A DNA stretch of 64,000 nt from Simonsiella muelleri ATCC 29453 (GTDB lineage Bacteria; Pseudomonadota; Gammaproteobacteria; Burkholderiales; Neisseriaceae): NCBI RefSeq assembly GCF_002951835.1, contig NZ_CP019448.1, positions 1,302,001 to 1,366,000 on the forward strand, read 5' to 3'. The notes beneath the pieces were generated by a model. The model saw nothing but the letters and a program-made list of their open reading frames with translations, ran no database searches and was not told where the DNA came from. The position numbers and the translations under genes were made by a program. Below, in pieces: positions 60,489 through 64,000 of this stretch (position 1 is the stretch's first letter; each line of letters opens with the position of its first letter).

Positions 60489-60809
60489 TTAAACGTGGAA
60501 GCTTTCGCCACAACCACAGCTTTCTTTCACATTTGGATTTTCAAATTTGAATCCTTCTTGTAAGCCTTCTTTGGTGTAATCCACTTGCGTGCCATCTAAA
60601 TAGACTAAACTTTTGGGGTCAATGAAAATTTTCACACCAGATTGTTCAAATACGGTGTCATCTGAATCAATTTCATCAACAAATTCAAGAGTATAAGCCA
60701 TTCCAGAACAACCGCTGGTTTTGACGCCAATGCGAATGCCTTCGCCTTTTCCGCGTTTGACCAAAAAATTTTGAATGTGACTGGCTGCATTTTCAGTTAC
60801 GGTAATCAT
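60489..60809 (-). CDS. iscA: Iron-sulfur cluster assembly protein IscA
   Basis: An A-type carrier of 106 residues that receives Fe-S clusters from the Isc scaffold and passes them on. The three ligand cysteines are visible: the first in KTSGCSGMAY (residue 34), the pair in ESCGCGESF near the end. Whether it is IscA or the related ErpA is set mainly by context: it is the last gene of the isc cluster, 72 bp after iscU. A single uptake sequence lies between them. Confidence 0.9.
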   Translation of the reverse strand: MITVTENAASHIQNFLVKRGKGEGIRIGVKTSGCSGMAYTLEFVDEIDSDDTVFEQSGVKIFIDPKSLVYLDGTQVDYTKEGLQEGFKFENPNVKESCGCGESFHV

Positions 60810-60881
60810 TTTATAATCCTTTGATTTTATTTTTAAAAATGCAGCCTGAAAGCAAAATAGATTTTTCAGGCTGCCTGAAAT

Positions 60882-61265
60882 TTACGCGCTATGCTTTTTC
60901 TTATAATCAGCAACCGCCGCTTTAACCGCGTCTTCTGCCAAAATAGAGCAGTGAATTTTCACGGGGGGCAATTCCAACTCTTCGGCGATGTCACTGTTTT
61001 TAATGGCTAATGCTTCATCTAAACTTTTGCCTTTAACCATTTCGGTAATCAGGCTAGATGATGCAATGGCTGAGCCGCAGCCATAAGTTTTAAATTTGGC
61101 ATCTTCAATCACGCCTTGTTCGTTCACTTTGATTTGCAAGCGCATCACGTCGCCGCAAGCAGGTGCGCCCACCATGCCTGTGCCGACCGACTCATCGCCT
61201 TTGTCAAATGAACCCACGTTGCGGGGATTTTCGTAGTGGTCAATCACTTTATCGCTGTATGCCAT
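60882..61265 (-). CDS. iscU: Fe-S cluster scaffold IscU
   Basis: IscU is the scaffold on which IscS-derived sulfur and iron form clusters. The 127-residue protein shows the three conserved cysteines in GAPACGDVM (residue 37), FKTYGCGSAIASSS (63) and KIHCSILAEDA (106), and the HscA-binding LPPVK motif just before the last Cys. In the usual operon it directly follows iscS; here about 1.9 kb of other genes intervene. Confidence 0.95.
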   Translation of the reverse strand: MAYSDKVIDHYENPRNVGSFDKGDESVGTGMVGAPACGDVMRLQIKVNEQGVIEDAKFKTYGCGSAIASSSLITEMVKGKSLDEALAIKNSDIAEELELPPVKIHCSILAEDAVKAAVADYKKKHSA

Positions 61266-61325
61266 GATGTATGTTCCTTGTGTTTAGTTTTTGGTTTAAA
61301 AAGGTTTTTTGTTAATAAAAAGGTT

Positions 61326-61520
61326 TCAGGCTGCCTGAAAACCAACGTAGTTAGTTTCTGTGAAGCTAAAATTATTCAATGCGCCGCCCACAATGGTTTG
61401 CGTTTGTGGAAAAGTGGTGTTCACGTTTTCCAAGCGCGAAATGCTGTGTATCAGTGCCACAATGTTTTTCTTGGCGAGAAAACGGTTTTGGGCTTGGGTT
61501 AATGTGAATTTATTTTGCAT
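61326..61520 (-). pseudogene. N-terminal remnant of another Fic-family gene
   Basis: The 64-codon frame begins MQNKFTLTQAQNRFLAKKN and continues ISRLENVNTTFPQTQTIVGG. That resembles the N-terminal inhibitory region of a class of Fic proteins, which read roughly FTLT...FLAKKNI...RLEG...T(F/Y)PQT. About 45 codons in, the resemblance ends; the frame then runs into an uptake sequence. No Fic core follows. I read it as a decayed gene start; a short functional peptide cannot be excluded. The family assignment rests on memory of the pattern. Confidence 0.5.
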
Positions 61521-61559
61521 GGTTTTATGCCGTCTTAAAGGAGCGCAGGCTGCCTGAAA

Positions 61560-62159
61560 TTATTCCATTGCCGACAAAATCAATTTTGCCAACAAACGCG
61601 TATCTGCGGCTTCAAAAGCGGCTTTCATGGCAGCATACCACGCGCCTTTGTCGCTTTCCAATGCGGTCATGGAAATGCGGTAGCCGTTGGTTGCGGCTAA
61701 ATCTTGCAACAGCAGGCGCGTGATTCTGCCGTTGCCCTCAATAAATGGGTGTACCGCATTGAATTCGCTGCAATAATATGCGCTTCGTTGAGCAAAATCT
61801 TCACGATTTAAGCCGCGCAAAAATTGTTCATTTTGCAATTTGCGCCACACATCGCCGTAAAACGATACGATAAATTCGGGGCGACAAAACGGGATTTCGC
61901 CGCGTCCTGTGGTGTATTGGCGCAATTCGCCTGCCCATTCGTATAATTCGCTGAACAAGTGTTTATGCAGTAACTGGATTTCAGGCAGCCTGAAAGTCGT
62001 TAAAGTCGGGCGCGTAATCGTTTTAATGCTGACTAAACGTGCTTCAAATGTTTCTAATTCCACGCCTTGTAAGTTCATTTTATTTTTGAAATACGGCGTT
62101 CCTGCAATAATTAAACGGTCGTAAACGGTTTGTTCATGGGCGAGTCGGGCGTTATACAT
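61560..62159 (-). CDS. Fic toxin (class I, VbhT-like)
   Basis: The 199-residue protein is little more than a Fic domain. The catalytic motif HPFIEGNGRITR starts at His137, preceded by the substrate-flap region GRGEIPFCRPEF (about 85-96) and an ELYEWAGELRQ helix typical of the core. Such stand-alone Fic proteins AMPylate targets such as gyrase or topoisomerase IV unless bound by a small antitoxin. The gene start overlaps the upstream small gene by 8 nt. An uptake sequence is encoded as FRLPEI. Confidence 0.88.
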   Translation of the reverse strand: MYNARLAHEQTVYDRLIIAGTPYFKNKMNLQGVELETFEARLVSIKTITRPTLTTFRLPEIQLLHKHLFSELYEWAGELRQYTTGRGEIPFCRPEFIVSFYGDVWRKLQNEQFLRGLNREDFAQRSAYYCSEFNAVHPFIEGNGRITRLLLQDLAATNGYRISMTALESDKGAWYAAMKAAFEAADTRLLAKLILSAME

Positions 62160-62346
62160 TTTGTTGATAAGGGCTTAATAATTTAGCCATCGCCAAACGT
62201 TCAAATTCTTGATTACTAATGTTTTGTTTGGCTAATTCAAGCAATTCGTTTAAAAAATCATTGCCCATATCCATGTGTTCAATCAAATTGCTGGCGTGGG
62301 CTTCTAATAGTGTTTGGCAACGCTGTTCGAGTAAATGTGGGGGCAT
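62152..62346 (-). CDS. Fic antitoxin (VbhA-like)
   Basis: A 64-residue helical protein upstream of and overlapping the Fic toxin gene. It aligns by eye with VbhA-type antitoxins: the inhibitory helix reads ASNLIEH, where the usual S-x-x-x-E-G/N motif has Ser19 and Glu23 but His24 in the last place. A second helix pair (LNELLELAKQNISNQEFERLAM) follows. The Glu is expected to block ATP gamma-phosphate binding in the toxin. Family assignment is from the motif and the operon arrangement. Confidence 0.75.
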   Translation of the reverse strand: MPPHLLEQRCQTLLEAHASNLIEHMDMGNDFLNELLELAKQNISNQEFERLAMAKLLSPYQQNV

Positions 62347-62398
62347 GGCGTTTCCTTTTTCGGGCAGCCTGAAAGTAGGTTGGATAACAATATTTTCT

Positions 62399-63061
62399 TT
62401 ACAATAAATATTGAGTAGCTAATTTTTTTAAATCATCAATATGTCTAGCATTCCAGCCATTTGCTAATGCCCAATTTCCAATATATTCAGGATTTTCTTT
62501 AATACCAAGTTGTTTCAACTTTTTAAATTCATTGATAGCGCTTTTTTTATCAGAAGGATGAGCTAGTCCAGTTGTTAAATTAACAACATTTGTCAAACGG
62601 CGTAACACTTCTTCAACTTTAGGATTTAATACAATTTCCTGATTATTCGGAGTACCATGTTTAATCTCTAATCCGTTATTTTTCCAAATATTTTCCCAGT
62701 TATTTGCTTCTTCCATATTCCACGAAATATAGATAATATTACTGTCTGGATGACTATCTGAAGTAATTTTATTCATATCACGAAGAGTGCAATAAACAGC
62801 CAGCACAATCCCTTGCGATGTTTGATCGTTAATTTGATTTGGTAATAAAAAATCTAAATTATTAACCTTTCCTCCTTTTGATAATTTTTTTGATAAATTA
62901 GGAGTTAAATTGTCTAATAATTTTCCAATATTAGTACTTTCAAATTGCCCTTTTTTAGGAAAAACAAGATGAATAGGTTGATTAAAACTATATGCAAAAT
63001 TTAGAGCATTTAGAAAAATTTCATCAATTGAACCTTCATTTTTATATAAAAATTTATTCAT
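62399..63061 (-). CDS. AT-rich orphan gene in the isc cluster, unknown
   Basis: A 220-residue soluble protein (start MNKFLYKNEGSIDEIFLNAL at 63061; an upstream ATG at 63106 is less likely). The base composition is clearly more AT-rich and the Asn/Lys/Ile content higher than in its neighbours, so recent transfer is likely. Features seen: an N-terminal alpha/beta part (PIHLVFPKKGQFES, then QGIVLAVYCTLRDMNKI and NIIYISWNMEEAN), and a helical C-terminal part with KKLKQLGIKENPEYIGNWAL. It is adjacent to the Fic pair, which could make it part of one accessory module. I do not recognise a family. Confidence 0.65.
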   Translation of the reverse strand: MNKFLYKNEGSIDEIFLNALNFAYSFNQPIHLVFPKKGQFESTNIGKLLDNLTPNLSKKLSKGGKVNNLDFLLPNQINDQTSQGIVLAVYCTLRDMNKITSDSHPDSNIIYISWNMEEANNWENIWKNNGLEIKHGTPNNQEIVLNPKVEEVLRRLTNVVNLTTGLAHPSDKKSAINEFKKLKQLGIKENPEYIGNWALANGWNARHIDDLKKLATQYLL

Positions 63062-63153
63062 TTGAATTATTCCATTTATAAAATTAAGTTTTACTTTATC
63101 AGGCAACCTAAAATCCTATTTTATCCTTTTCAGGCAGCCTGAAACCTAAAAAA

Positions 63154-64000
63154 TCAATGTTCTGCCCACTCAACCGTACTCAAATCCACGCCGTCTTTAA
63201 ACATTTCCCACAACGGCGACATTTCGCGCAATTTGCCGATTTGCGATTTGATGAGTTCGGCGGCGAATTTCACTTCGTCTTCGGTTGTCATGCGACCAAA
63301 AGTGATGCGTAGCGATGAGTGCGCCAATTCGTCATTGCGACCGAGTGCGCGTAAAACGTAGCTGGGTTCTAGGCTGGCTGAAGTACACGCCGAACCGCTA
63401 GATACCGCCAATTCTTTCACCGCCATAATCAAACTTTCGCCTTCCACAAAGTTAAAGCTCACGTTCAAATTGGTTGCCACGCGGTTTTCCAAATCGCCGT
63501 TGATGTACACTTCTTCAATGTCTTTGATACCGTCCAAGAAAATTTGACGTAATTTTAGAGCGTGTGCCGTGTCTTGTTCCAATTCCAATTTTGCCAATCG
63601 GAAAGCTTCGCCCATGCCTACGATTTGGTGTGTCGGTAATGTGCCAGAACGGAAGCCGCGTTCGTGTCCGCCACCGTGCATTTGCGCTTCCAAGCGTACG
63701 CGAGGTTTGCGGCGAACGTATAATGCGCCGATGCCTTTCGGACCGTAGATTTTGTGCGCCGACATAGACAGCAAATCCACGTTGGCAGCTTCTACATCAA
63801 TAGGTGTTTTACCACAGGCTTGGGCTGCATCCACATGAAAAATAATTTTGTGTTCACGACAAATTTTACCGATTTCGGGAATGTTTTGAATCACACCGAT
63901 TTCGTTGTTCACCCACATCACCGAAATCAAAATGGTATCGGGACGAATAGCGGCTTTGAGTTCTTCTAAATCAATCAAACCATTTTCTTGCACACCCAAA
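63154..64000 (-). CDS. iscS: Cysteine desulfurase IscS (partial, C-terminal part)
   Basis: IscS removes sulfur from cysteine as a persulfide for Fe-S clusters and tRNA thiolation (it also feeds TusA). About 281 residues are visible; the N-terminus lies beyond the right edge. The PLP-binding lysine is in LSMSAHKIYGPKGIGALYVR. The persulfide Cys is in SGSACTSASLEPSYVL, and the C-terminal SPLWEMFKDGVDLSTVEWAEH is the IscU-docking tail of group I enzymes. In the usual order iscU follows directly; here the orphan gene and Fic pair follow. Confidence 0.95.
   Translation of the reverse strand, partial: LGVQENGLIDLEELKAAIRPDTILISVMWVNNEIGVIQNIPEIGKICREHKIIFHVDAAQACGKTPIDVEAANVDLLSMSAHKIYGPKGIGALYVRRKPRVRLEAQMHGGGHERGFRSGTLPTHQIVGMGEAFRLAKLELEQDTAHALKLRQIFLDGIKDIEEVYINGDLENRVATNLNVSFNFVEGESLIMAVKELAVSSGSACTSASLEPSYVLRALGRNDELAHSSLRITFGRMTTEDEVKFAAELIKSQIGKLREMSPLWEMFKDGVDLSTVEWAEH

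Noticed and set aside
1..64000. CRISPR array, tRNA or rRNA genes
   Set aside because: No regularly spaced repeats with unique spacers were seen, and no cloverleaf or rRNA-like sequence was recognised by eye. A tRNA scan would settle the second point.

Overview
The window is a stretch of chromosome from a member of the Neisseriaceae. The strongest evidence is the very dense DNA uptake sequence core AGGCAGCCTGAA and its near-palindromic partner AGGCTGCCTGAA, found singly, as inverted-pair terminators and inside genes. This dialect is the one known from Kingella, Simonsiella and Alysiella rather than from Neisseria itself. Gene content (FetA/FetB, SspA/SspB, a PutA of about 1200 residues, the divergent bamD/rluD pair, a dRS3-type repeat) agrees. 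The species is not determined.

Layout. 1-7489: filamentous (inovirus) prophage DNA, all on the minus strand. One 7.1 kb unit lies between two copies of a 14-bp direct repeat: replication initiator, ssDNA-binding-like protein, small acidic proteins, major coat, membrane proteins, a frameshifted TspB/pIII adsorption protein, DUF2523 protein and Zot/pI. The first gene of a second unit runs off the left edge, so this is a tandem array. 7485-8495: a truncated IS1106-like element. 8537-13742: putA and the divergent lldD (proline and lactate oxidation). 13743-15961: a nested pile of a MITE, a truncated IS5-superfamily transposase and a second IS1106-like copy. 15989-30000: housekeeping genes (lgt, dac, ilvA, aroQ, hemE, tusA, pyrC, lytic transglycosylase, ung, carA and several conserved unknowns), interrupted by an IS982-family element. 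30174-33497: iron-siderophore genes fetB and fetA. 33977-41899: a triple-repeat protein of unknown function, ansA, lptE-holA, gltX, metF.

42217-46217 is an inserted island. It carries a three-gene restriction-modification system (C5 methylase, N6-adenine methylase, HNH endonuclease), a MITE and an inverted fragment of fetC. It is flanked by a 621-bp duplication of the metF 3' end and sspA 5' end, which left a truncated sspA on the left and a truncated metF on the right. After it come intact sspA-sspB, two very small lipoproteins, a short cation-efflux protein, gluQ and fetC.

50920-56143 is a dipeptide ABC transporter operon (dppB-C-D-F) with a Fic-family gene set between dppB and dppC. Then ettA, the divergent bamD/rluD pair, and the isc cluster (iscS, iscU, iscA). 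The isc cluster is split by an AT-rich orphan gene, a Fic toxin-antitoxin pair and a remnant of another Fic gene.

Mobile DNA dominates the intergenic space: three copies of a 161-bp palindromic repeat with 3-bp target duplications, two copies of a 108-bp MITE derived from the IS1106-like ends, and an 82-93 bp family with TATAGTCGTTTAAA ends. No tRNA, rRNA or CRISPR array was seen.
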